Source: an uncultured Lachnospiraceae bacterium (GTDB taxonomy: Bacteria; Bacillota; Clostridia; Lachnospirales; Lachnospiraceae). From it: 8,959 nucleotides of DNA. The translations under genes and the position numbers were made by a program. Positions 1 through 6,250 of this stretch are shown here, in pieces; position 1 is the stretch's first letter, and the number at the start of each line of letters is the position of its first letter. The stretch is taken from positions 1-8,959 of the forward strand of contig CAKRHL010000077.1 of NCBI GenBank assembly GCA_934338765.1, given 5' to 3'. The notes under the pieces were generated by a model. It saw only the letters and a list, made by a program, of their open reading frames with translations, did not search any database and had not been told where the DNA came from.

Positions 1-59
1 CCGAATCATTGTTGTGCGAAGTTTGAGTTATCAATATTTTTCTAATTTATTTTCCGTCC

Positions 60-938
60 TTACGCATGGGAAAGCTCCGGAAAATAAAGTTTTTCTTCCT
101 CAATACTTTTAAGCTGCTCCCCTAAATAAAACAGTCTGTAATCCTCTGCTCCATCATATTTCTCTGCGATACATATATCCATATCCTTCCGATCCGGCAC
201 AAAACCAAGTCTGCATTTATGGTATTCCCCTCTTACCCGCTGCAAAACATCCGAAAGTGCCACTTGATCTTTACATATGATACTCTGTAAAAGCAGTGTA
301 TCCTCCTCTGTCTCTGCTACAATAAAACATTCCAGATCCTTTGCATAATGGACATTTTCCATATCTGCGGTATAAAACATCTGCAAACCAAATTTGTTGA
401 TCTGTTCCATTGAAGAATTTACTGCGCTGTGCCGGATCATATCCATATATTTTTGCTTCATCTGCCCATCTGCAGTATTTACCGTCATAAAACACGCTCC
501 ATCGGACCGGCTCCTGCAAAACTCCGTTTTAACCTCATACCGATACTCTGTTACCCTTGAAAATCCGCATTGATCATAAAACGCCAATGCATCCAGATTG
601 GCAAACAGATAAAATCCGTCACAATTATCCTTGTGCTGCTTTACCACCTGATCTATGAGCTTTTTTGCCAAGCCCTGCCTGCGATAGTTCTCTTCCGTCA
701 TGACTGTTCCAATCTGTATGTAATTTTTCACTACACCATTCTGAAGAAAGGTCATCCTGTTTGCGGATACATTGGAAATAATTTTGCCATCTTCCATAAA
801 TGAATACGGAATATAATCTCCCTCAAAATATCCCCCGGTAACCCAGTCCTCAAAATCAATCCAAAAAGTTTTCTTTGCTAATTCACTGAGTGCATGACGC
901 AGAGTGTCGTCACGCATGTAATCACTTACTAATTCCAT
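60..938 (-). CDS. GNAT-family N-acetyltransferase with long C-terminal extension
   Basis: This 292-aa protein has an acetyl-CoA-dependent N-acetyltransferase (GNAT) domain in its N-terminal half. Motif A runs over about residues 74-99 and contains the pyrophosphate-binding loop RRQGLA at 86-91. The motif B element FYDQCGF lies near 120-126. Residues 140-292 form a second region of about 150 residues that I cannot assign. A single GNAT domain is usually 140-180 residues, so this is either a two-domain or a substrate-specific architecture. The ATG at 938 is well supported by CAGGAGGAG about 8 nt upstream. The gene lies directly downstream of a truncated GNAT fragment and probably uses that fragment's promoter. 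The acceptor substrate is unknown. The family is confident, the function is not. Confidence 0.85.
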   Translation of the reverse strand: MELVSDYMRDDTLRHALSELAKKTFWIDFEDWVTGGYFEGDYIPYSFMEDGKIISNVSANRMTFLQNGVVKNYIQIGTVMTEENYRRQGLAKKLIDQVVKQHKDNCDGFYLFANLDALAFYDQCGFSRVTEYRYEVKTEFCRSRSDGACFMTVNTADGQMKQKYMDMIRHSAVNSSMEQINKFGLQMFYTADMENVHYAKDLECFIVAETEEDTLLLQSIICKDQVALSDVLQRVRGEYHKCRLGFVPDRKDMDICIAEKYDGAEDYRLFYLGEQLKSIEEEKLYFPELSHA

Positions 939-986
939 GTTTTAATTCTCCTCCTGTTTCACTTAATTTTCTCTCCTCCAAATATT

Positions 987-1181
987 TTATATTACGCTGT
1001 CAGCAATCCTTTCATATGCCTGTTTCCAGTTTCTGTGAGCATTTCCAAATTCTATCGGTACCAGTTTCCACTGTCCATCTACATTACGCCAACATTCGCT
1101 CACCTGTTGATGTCTCACAAAATGCTCCAGTGAGTATGTGTTAAAATTTTTACTGTTTAATTTTTCATAGTGTATTATCAT
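987..1181 (-). pseudogene. N-terminal fragment of a second GNAT-type acetyltransferase
   Basis: This 64-codon ORF has the character of the N-terminus of a GNAT subfamily, with segments like YSLEHFVRHQQVSECWR, a 'DGQWKLVPIEF' stretch and a final 'ERIADSVI' helix. From memory, those proteins continue for another 100 or more residues into the acetyl-CoA-binding core. Here a TAA stop follows at once, so the catalytic core is missing. The ATG at 1181 has AAAGGGA upstream, and a strong promoter lies at 1231-1259, so the piece is probably still expressed. After the stop come two SD-like runs (TGGAGGAG and CAGGAGGAG), the second serving the next GNAT gene. It could instead be a real small protein. 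The family link is based on pattern memory and is moderate. Confidence 0.5.
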
Positions 1182-1230
1182 ATTTTCTGTCCCTTTCTTA
1201 ATCTGATTCGTTTAGGGTTATGTGTTGCGA

Positions 1231-1259
1231 ATTATATAATGCCAATGCTACAAAGTCAA
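1231..1259 (-). promoter_or_regulatory. Sigma-A promoter for the GNAT fragment and GNAT gene
   Basis: On the minus strand, TTGACT (1259-1254) is followed by a 17-nt spacer and a perfect TATAAT (1236-1231). The expected transcription start is near 1224, leaving a leader of about 43 nt before the ATG at 1181. No other strong promoter was seen between this and the complete GNAT gene ending at 60, so both ORFs are probably on one transcript. Confidence 0.75.
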
Positions 1260-1707
1260 CAACATTTTATACTATATTTCTCCTGACAATCAGATAACGA
1301 TAAAACCTGTGTTTTCTCCTTAATTTGCACTACCTTGCAAGCGTTTTCCGCACGAAAAAAGCAGAACCAATCCATTTTCTCTTTGGAATCAGCTCTGCGT
1401 CTTGGCGTCTGGCTCATTTACTATTTCAATGATTCTACCGGCGAGGACACCAATGTAATCTGTCTGGAAATACTTTGCAAAGGATGCACAAAGCCTAAAC
1501 AGTGCCATCTGAATCACAGTTCCATCCTCTCTCTGAACGCATGCGTGGTTTATCAAATATATCTTAACAAAAAATGCCAATCCATCCGCATGGTATGGTG
1601 ACATAGGATTTCATTTCAAAATACAATAATGTACCTATGCACCATACAATAACAGATTTCTGGCATTTTTATCTACATCAATTTCTCTATATTACCAAGC
1701 GTCATGT
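1260..1707. other. Stretch with no supported gene
   Basis: Weak ORFs exist on both strands. The largest are a 71-codon minus-strand frame at 1389-1604 and an 88-codon plus-strand frame at 1335-1601 that overlap each other. Neither has a convincing ribosome binding site (the minus one begins at 1604 behind GAAATCCT) and neither product resembles a family I recognise. A 39-codon minus frame beginning 'MDWFCFFRAEN' also lacks clear support. The stretch could hold decayed coding sequence, but I see no positive evidence for a functional gene, RNA or mobile element. Confidence 0.4.
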
Positions 1708-1920
1708 TCATCGCTCGTTATTTCCCAATAAATCGCGAAAATAAGCAGTGACACTGTCCCACAATTCCTGGTCTGAACCATCAACCATTAAATTCACATT
1801 GTTATTATGTGCAAACTCTTTTGCTAATTTTCTTAATGTACTAAGGTCAACTGGTTGTTTTAATAAAATAGACATGGTAATCTTATCTTTTTCTTTTATC
1901 AACTGTTGAAATAAATCCAT
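1708..1920 (-). CDS. Small hypothetical cytosolic protein (70 aa)
   Basis: This is a 70-aa soluble protein with no signal peptide or membrane segment, and I do not recognise its family. The pattern suggests a beta-alpha-beta-alpha arrangement: a strand at about residues 12-19 (ITMSILL), a helix at 24-37 (DLSTLRKLAKEFAH), a strand at 41-46 (VNLMVD) and a helix at 49-65 (DQELWDSVTAYFRDLL). The start was placed at the ATG at 1920. An in-frame GTG three codons upstream (1929) is part of the Shine-Dalgarno sequence GAGGTGA, which sits 6 nt before that ATG, so the GTG is unlikely to be the initiator. The gene lies 47 nt downstream of the CBM2-like gene on the same strand and is probably the last gene of that cluster. 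Confidence 0.6.
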   Translation of the reverse strand: MDLFQQLIKEKDKITMSILLKQPVDLSTLRKLAKEFAHNNNVNLMVDGSDQELWDSVTAYFRDLLGNNER

Positions 1921-1967
1921 TTTTGTCACCTCATTCTTTTACATATATATCGAAAAATTTTGTTCTA

Positions 1968-2402
1968 TCATGAACAGCAAAAATAACTATAATCCGTTGG
2001 AAATTGTTGAAATGGTTCATTTACCAGAATACCAAATGTAACGTCTTCCCCCACTTCAATATCTTGATTATATTGATTGTTTTTTACAATATATCTATTA
2101 GTTCTGCCCTTGTTGTCTAATTTAGCATTCCAAATATTAGCAATAGAATTTTCCAAAGAAAATGCCAGACACCAGTTATCAATTTTATAATCCCCCGTAT
2201 TCTTAATCGTAACCTCTGCAACATATCCATCCGACCAACTAGAAGTAATGAAAAAAATGACCTGGTATCCCTCGCCAGAATACAGATAACTATCCTCTAC
2301 TTTTGCCATAGAATTTGATGTTTGCAGTAAACTTGAAATCATTGCTAAGATCAGTACAATTGAAATCAAGCTATTCTCTAATTTTTTTCTCTACATTTTC
2401 AT
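1968..2402 (-). pseudogene. Secreted CBM2-like (cellulose-binding type II fold) protein, in-frame TAG at codon 4
   Basis: Residues from about 35 to the end (numbered from a TTG codon at 2369) match the CBM2 pattern: 'VAEVTIKNTGDYKIDNW', then NIWNAKL, a GEDVTFGILV strand, and a C-terminal cysteine pair. W45 and W80 sit where CBM2a domains have binding-face tryptophans, and Y100 falls where the third would be. No catalytic domain is present. A hydrophobic signal segment (ISIVLILAMISSLL) precedes it, with a plausible SMA|K cleavage site. The natural start appears to be the ATG at 2402, preceded by AAGAAAGGA. That frame reads Met-Lys-Met-TAG-Arg-Lys-Lys before the signal core, so a stop at 2393-2391 interrupts it. 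The only other start is the TTG at 2369, which has no good SD and drops the basic n-region. It is therefore a nonsense mutant, or is expressed weakly by reinitiation. The start overlaps the 3' end of the upstream membrane-protein gene. Confidence 0.65.
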
Positions 2403-2970
2403 TTTTTCCTTTCTTTTTAAAAAACAACCATGTAACTATAAATAATATCAAAACCCCGACAGAAAAAAGAATGTTTACTTCTAATTCGTATTCATCAGGG
2501 AATACATATGATGTCCGGGAGAGCGGGGATTGAAGCGGATAATGATTTACTCTTAAATGATCGTTGCATACTGATATAAATTGATAGGTTGCAAATGCTG
2601 TCATCATATATCCTATTGACAGTATTCCTCTAAGCCATAAAAATATTTTACTTGTCTGTTTTTTTCTCCATTCCCTTAAACAGATGAATACTACAATCAC
2701 ATCAAAAAACAACTGCATCATAAGCATAATTTTCAAAAGAATTAGTCCTGGATTCCTTATATCTACCACAATATCATTACAAGCATTTACCAAACTGCCA
2801 TGAAACAGCAATTGAAATCCATTATATGACCTTGTAGGCAATGCTGCTACTGTAGAAATACCAGCACCCATTCTAATTTCTAATATTGGCTGACTTAACC
2901 TCACAAGAGACAACACAGGCACTAAAAGCCAAATACAACACATTAATTTATGTACCTTATTTTCTTTCAT
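2371..2970 (-). CDS. Four-TM membrane protein of unknown function
   Basis: This 199-aa integral membrane protein has four hydrophobic segments, at about residues 9-25, 76-98, 113-134 and 165-184. Two polar loops, 26-75 and 135-164, lie between segments 1-2 and 3-4. By the positive-inside rule the basic stretches (KENKVHK at the N-terminus, REWRKKQTSK at 99-108, KKKGKN at 185-190) face the cytoplasm, which would put the two longer loops outside. The ATG at 2970 is supported by AGAAAGGTGA upstream. I do not recognise a family. The C-terminal coding region overlaps the true start of the CBM2-like gene by about 32 nt, which suggests translational coupling and a shared surface-related role. Confidence 0.75.
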   Translation of the reverse strand: MKENKVHKLMCCIWLLVPVLSLVRLSQPILEIRMGAGISTVAALPTRSYNGFQLLFHGSLVNACNDIVVDIRNPGLILLKIMLMMQLFFDVIVVFICLREWRKKQTSKIFLWLRGILSIGYMMTAFATYQFISVCNDHLRVNHYPLQSPLSRTSYVFPDEYELEVNILFSVGVLILFIVTWLFFKKKGKNENVEKKIRE

Positions 2971-3069
2971 TAAATTTCACCTTTCTTCCTAAAAAGACAT
3001 TTTTGATTACTTTTATTTTCATATCAAACTACACATCAAAATATACTCAATCTGTCAATGATCGTAATA

Positions 3070-3828
3070 TCACTTTTTCACCGAACATACCATTAACTGA
3101 ATCTCATTTTCCGAGGAGGATCTTCCGCTGAAATCAGCATAACTGTCCCCAACACGTAACCCTAATCCGGAAAATATTTCCGTTATTTCATCCAAGGTAT
3201 ATAACCGGATCGTATTGCCCTCATACATTTCCGGCTTTGACAAAACTTCTCCATACGGATGATCAATCTGGCCGTATAACATCGTTCTACTCTCCCGATT
3301 CCACTCAAAGGCAGACAATGTCAGTCCATTTTCCCCTGCATCCCACAATTTGCATGGAAAGTGTGTGTCCGCATAACTGCCATTCATAATATCCATAAAA
3401 TGTTTTCCACCTTTTTTTAATGCTCTCGCAACAACTTCAAATATTTTTCTGTTTTCCGTCTCGTTTTCCAGATAACCAATGGCTCCATCTGCCATATTCA
3501 GTACCACATCAAATTCATTTTCAAAGGAAATATCACGGATATCTCTACAGATAAATTCTGCATTTAACTTCTCTTTTCCTGCCTGCTCCGTCGCATACCT
3601 GATATATTCCGGTGTAATATCCACACCGGTCACCTCATAACCACGTCTTGCGAACTCCAGAGAATGACGTCCAAATCCACATGCAAGATCAAGAATCTTC
3701 TCATTCCCTTTTAATTCCAGTTTATCGATCAAAAAATCCACCTGACGTTTTGTGTCCTCCACCCAGGACATATTTTGGATATCCATCGTCCATATTTTTT
3801 TATACCAGTCTTTTTCCATGGCTTTCAT
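3070..3828 (-). CDS. Class I SAM-dependent methyltransferase
   Basis: This 252-aa protein has a Rossmann-type methyltransferase fold. Motif I is ILDLACGFGRH at about residues 45-55, the SAM-binding glycine loop. The acidic residue ending strand 2 is D70 in 'VTGVDITPEY'. An 'ICRDIRDI' motif around 93-100 contributes an adenine-contacting Asp, and 'FDVVLNMADGAIGYL' at 106-120 is motif IV. The C-terminal third contains a beta-rich insert before a closing 'EIQLMVCSV' strand. The ATG at 3828 is preceded by GGAGGAGA. The gene lies 89 nt downstream of the tetR-type gene with no visible terminator between them, so co-transcription is likely. The substrate cannot be read from the sequence, and small molecules are more likely than DNA because no target-recognition domain is present. 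Confidence 0.85.
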   Translation of the reverse strand: MKAMEKDWYKKIWTMDIQNMSWVEDTKRQVDFLIDKLELKGNEKILDLACGFGRHSLEFARRGYEVTGVDITPEYIRYATEQAGKEKLNAEFICRDIRDISFENEFDVVLNMADGAIGYLENETENRKIFEVVARALKKGGKHFMDIMNGSYADTHFPCKLWDAGENGLTLSAFEWNRESRTMLYGQIDHPYGEVLSKPEMYEGNTIRLYTLDEITEIFSGLGLRVGDSYADFSGRSSSENEIQLMVCSVKK

Positions 3829-3917
3829 TGTAAATCTCCTCCATTTTTATCCAACAATCAGTCATCCCAGCAGATGAAGCATGCCGCCAGATCATACCGT
3901 TTTCCTCCACCGTTCTA

Positions 3918-4505
3918 TTAAAATTCTTTAATCATTTCATTTAATGCCGCTTCCAATTCTTTCGTCACTTTCTCCTTGTCCTTTGCCCCATCATAGATGC
4001 TGTAATACAGATACATAACCGCATAAAACCGGACCGCCTTGTAATCTGCATCCGCAATGCCCATGCTTTGAAATAAATCCTTCACATATCCCGCCGGTCC
4101 GGACGCAAGATACTGCTGGTACAATCCCTGCATTTCCTCGTTTCGAAACTGCTCTAAGGTCAGCATTTTACGAAATGAAGAGGCAAAGTCATCCTCTGTC
4201 CAATATTTGAACATAGACTTGCTATATTCCAAAAAATCTTCCATGGTTGTTTCCAGATATTTTTCCGGATTCTTTTCCATTTCTTCTTCCGGTACATTGT
4301 TCTTTTCTGCCTGTTCACTGTCTCCTTGTTCCATACGTTTTACAATATGTTCAAAGATATCCCGCTTATTTTGGTAATGACGATACAAGGCCCCCTTTGT
4401 CATACCCAATTCTCCGGCGATCCGGCTGACAGACACCGCTTCATATCCATCCCGTGCGAACAAATGAAGTGCCACGGTTAAGATTTCTTCCTTTGTGTTT
4501 CCCAT
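3918..4505 (-). CDS. TetR/AcrR-family transcriptional repressor
   Basis: This 195-aa protein has the typical TetR length. The N-terminal DNA-binding domain covers about residues 5-50, with 'ILTVALHLFARDGYEAVSV' followed by the helix-turn-helix and the hallmark 'MTKGALYRHYQNKRDIF' at about 35-51. The remainder is a helical ligand-binding and dimerisation domain with an acidic linker (about 61-85). The ATG at 4505 has GGGAGG 6 nt upstream. The gene follows the YhbS-like GNAT by 49 nt. Two copies of a TetR-type palindrome flank and occupy the promoter ahead of that GNAT gene (5204-5245), so this protein is very likely the autorepressor of its own operon. The inducer is unknown. Confidence 0.9.
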   Translation of the reverse strand: MGNTKEEILTVALHLFARDGYEAVSVSRIAGELGMTKGALYRHYQNKRDIFEHIVKRMEQGDSEQAEKNNVPEEEMEKNPEKYLETTMEDFLEYSKSMFKYWTEDDFASSFRKMLTLEQFRNEEMQGLYQQYLASGPAGYVKDLFQSMGIADADYKAVRFYAVMYLYYSIYDGAKDKEKVTKELEAALNEMIKEF

Positions 4506-4554
4506 AACATGCCTCCCATTATAATCGACTGCTTTCTAACCGTTTCTGTTTCAG

Positions 4555-5181
4555 TTACCCAAAGATCTGCCCCGGAAGCTTTTTCTTTTCCTTCGTCGGA
4601 AATTGCCTGTCAAATTCTTCCACCGCCGTTTCATCAACAAGATAGCCTTCCGGTGTGGTATATTCTCCGGTAATTCCATCCAGATATCCCGGTATCAGCT
4701 CTTTACACAGGAAGAATGAGGCATCCTCCCCCTCCGGAAGACCATGATAACGGATGCCGAACTCACCTGCCTCCCGAAATCCGCTTTTTCCGTAAAAGTC
4801 TATGTTCCCTTCAAAGCACAAGGCTCCACATCCAAGCTCCTTCGCTTTTTCCAGAGAATAATCCAGCAAAATCTTTCCATATCCTTTTCTTTTCCATTGC
4901 GGTGCAATACAGATGGGTCCCATTGTCATAATGGGGATTTCTCTTCCATCATCCGCTGCGATCAATGCTCTCATAAACATATTCTGCCCGATGAGTTCTC
5001 CATCCTGCTCCATCACAAGATCAAGCTCCGGCACAAACGCAGCATCCTTACGGAGCTGATGCAGTACATAATGCTCCATACATCCCGGACGGTATACATT
5101 CCAGAAGCTTTCCCTTACCAGATTCTCTACTTCATGATACTCTCCTTTTTCTTCTGACCGAATCACAATATTACTCTTCAT
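4555..5181 (-). CDS. GNAT N-acetyltransferase, YhbS-like
   Basis: This 208-aa single-domain acetyltransferase resembles the YhbS group (COG3153). Motif A is at about residues 88-108, with the acetyl-CoA loop RKGYGK at 98-103 after 'MTMGPICIAPQW'. Motif B is 'FEGNIDFYGKSGF' at 123-135. The start was set at the ATG at 5181. An in-frame TTG at 5199 would extend the protein by six residues, but the Shine-Dalgarno GGAAGGAGA lies inside that extension and 7 nt from the ATG. This is the first gene of the TetR-controlled operon. A role in modifying a toxic small molecule is a reasonable inference from the pairing with TetR, but the substrate is unknown. Confidence 0.88.
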   Translation of the reverse strand: MKSNIVIRSEEKGEYHEVENLVRESFWNVYRPGCMEHYVLHQLRKDAAFVPELDLVMEQDGELIGQNMFMRALIAADDGREIPIMTMGPICIAPQWKRKGYGKILLDYSLEKAKELGCGALCFEGNIDFYGKSGFREAGEFGIRYHGLPEGEDASFFLCKELIPGYLDGITGEYTTPEGYLVDETAVEEFDRQFPTKEKKKLPGQIFG

Positions 5182-5203
5182 TTTATCTTCTCCTTCCAAA
5201 AAA

Positions 5204-5217
5204 TAAACGACCGTTTA
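5204..5217. promoter_or_regulatory. TetR-type operator, copy 1
   Basis: The 14-mer TAAACGACCGTTTA has perfect 6-bp inverted half-sites (TAAACG/CGTTTA) around an AC centre. It lies in the 5' leader just downstream of the predicted start of the GNAT-TetR transcript, where a bound repressor would block initiation or clearance. It is identical to the copy at 5232-5245. Confidence 0.8.
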
Positions 5218-5224
5218 CATTTTC

Positions 5225-5253
5225 ATTTTAGTAAACGACCGTTTATTTGTCAA
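5225..5253 (-). promoter_or_regulatory. Promoter of the GNAT-TetR-methyltransferase operon
   Basis: A perfect TTGACA (5253-5248) is followed by a 17-nt spacer and TAAAAT (5230-5225), with transcription expected to begin near 5218. The spacer is occupied by operator copy 2 (5232-5245) and the start is followed by operator copy 1. This layout points to a strong promoter held off by its own TetR product. Confidence 0.85.
5232..5245. promoter_or_regulatory. TetR-type operator, copy 2
   Basis: This exact repeat of TAAACGACCGTTTA lies between the -35 and -10 elements. The centres of the two copies are 28 bp apart, a little under three helical turns. Flanking bases extend the symmetry: 5201-5218 and 5231-5248 form an 18-bp near-perfect inverted repeat around a 12-nt spacer. 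Confidence 0.82.
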
Positions 5254-5309
5254 GAATTTTATTTATAAATTGCTCAAACTGATATGTAATGATGTGGTGT
5301 ATACCTGTT

Positions 5310-5338
5310 TTGACTTTATATCCGCAATATGCTATAAA
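5310..5338 (+). promoter_or_regulatory. Sigma-A promoter of the TrmH-family gene
   Basis: TTGACT (5310-5315), a 17-nt spacer and TATAAA (5333-5338) face the plus strand. The predicted start, near 5345, leaves a leader of about 45 nt before the ATG at 5390. It is divergent from the TetR-controlled promoter but about 60 bp away, with no TetR operator overlapping it. Confidence 0.7.
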
Positions 5339-5389
5339 ATTAACTATGTTTATCTACATTTACGCTGGATTTATTAACAGGAGGCTTCC

Positions 5390-6250
5390 ATGGCAGAGAT
5401 TATCACTATCACCGATTTTCAGGCACCGGAGCTTGATATTTATGCCCGCTGTTCGGAAACGCAGCTTTTACATTACTATGAACCAAAGGGCGGTATTTTT
5501 ATCGCGGAAAGTCCCAAAGTGATCGAACGGGCACTCCATATGGGGTGTGAACCCATTTCTATTCTTACGGAAACAAAGCATATTGATACGCAATTGTCCG
5601 GGATTCTCTCCCGCTTTCCAGAGCTTCCTGTTTATACTGCACCCTATGAGGTGCTGACACAGCTTACGGGCTTTGCCCTGACCAGAGGGGCACTGTGTGC
5701 CATGCATCGTCCTGCCCTGAAATCTGTCGGGGAGCTTTGCCGGGACGCCAGACGCATCGCCGTTCTGGAAAATGTAGTAAATCCCACCAATGTCGGTGCC
5801 ATTATCCGGTCTGCAGCGGCTCTCCACATGGATGCCGTTTTGCTGACACCGGCCTGCAGTGATCCCTTTTACCGTCGTGCCGCCCGCGTCAGTATGGGAA
5901 CGGTATTTCAGATTCCATGGACTTATCTGTCCTCCGGTCCGTCCGCTGACGTTCCCCCGGGGAAAGGTGATTCTTACCACGGATCCTATGTAGAACAACT
6001 AAAAAATCTGGGATTTCTCACGGTTGCCATGGCTCTCCGTGATCAATCCCTGTCGATTACAGATCCTGCTCTGGCAAACGCCAAAAAGCTTGCGATCATC
6101 TTAGGCACCGAGGGCGAAGGACTGGCACAGGAAACCATTGACGCCTGCGATCACACGGTTATGATCCCGATGTCCCATGGCGTCGATTCCCTCAATGTCG
6201 CTGCTGCCAGTGCCGTTGCTTTTTTTGAGATCACAAAGGATATTACATAA
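5390..6250 (+). CDS. TrmH/SpoU-family RNA 2'-O-methyltransferase
   Basis: This 286-aa protein is a SPOUT-class (trefoil-knot) methyltransferase that would transfer a methyl group from SAM to a ribose 2'-OH in tRNA or rRNA. An N-terminal SpoU substrate-binding domain covers about residues 20-105 (with 'GIFIAESPKVIERAL'). The catalytic domain has motif 1 'NPTNVGAIIRSAAAL' at 131-145 (N134, R140), motif 2 'IILGTEGEGL' at 236-245 and motif 3 'MIPMSHGVDSLNVAAASAV' at 258-276. All three knot motifs are intact. The ATG at 5390 has AGGAGG 6 nt upstream. The exact RNA target (TrmH, RlmB-like or other) cannot be determined. Its 3' end overlaps the convergent DXS-like gene by 8 bp. Confidence 0.9.
   Translation: MAEIITITDFQAPELDIYARCSETQLLHYYEPKGGIFIAESPKVIERALHMGCEPISILTETKHIDTQLSGILSRFPELPVYTAPYEVLTQLTGFALTRGALCAMHRPALKSVGELCRDARRIAVLENVVNPTNVGAIIRSAAALHMDAVLLTPACSDPFYRRAARVSMGTVFQIPWTYLSSGPSADVPPGKGDSYHGSYVEQLKNLGFLTVAMALRDQSLSITDPALANAKKLAIILGTEGEGLAQETIDACDHTVMIPMSHGVDSLNVAAASAVAFFEITKDIT

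Noticed and set aside
1335..1604. Overlapping ORFs on both strands (88 and 71 codons)
   Set aside because: No ribosome binding site and no recognisable family on either strand, and they exclude each other. Treated as non-coding or decayed.
1921..1929. GTG start for the small protein ending at 1708
   Set aside because: The GTG is part of the GAGGTGA Shine-Dalgarno sequence serving the ATG at 1920.
3030..3058. TTGACA at 3058-3053 as -35 of a promoter for the membrane-protein cluster
   Set aside because: The hexamer 17 nt downstream (TGTGTA) is a poor -10, so the promoter could not be supported.
3829..3917. Terminator between the TetR gene and the methyltransferase gene
   Set aside because: No stable GC-rich stem followed by a T-run is visible on the minus strand.
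5182..5199. TTG start giving a six-residue N-terminal extension of the YhbS-like GNAT
   Set aside because: The Shine-Dalgarno GGAAGGAGA lies inside this extension and at ideal distance from the ATG at 5181.
5468..5998. Minus-strand open frame (176 codons) opposite the TrmH-family gene
   Set aside because: Antisense shadow of a gene with intact SPOUT motifs; composition is not protein-like.
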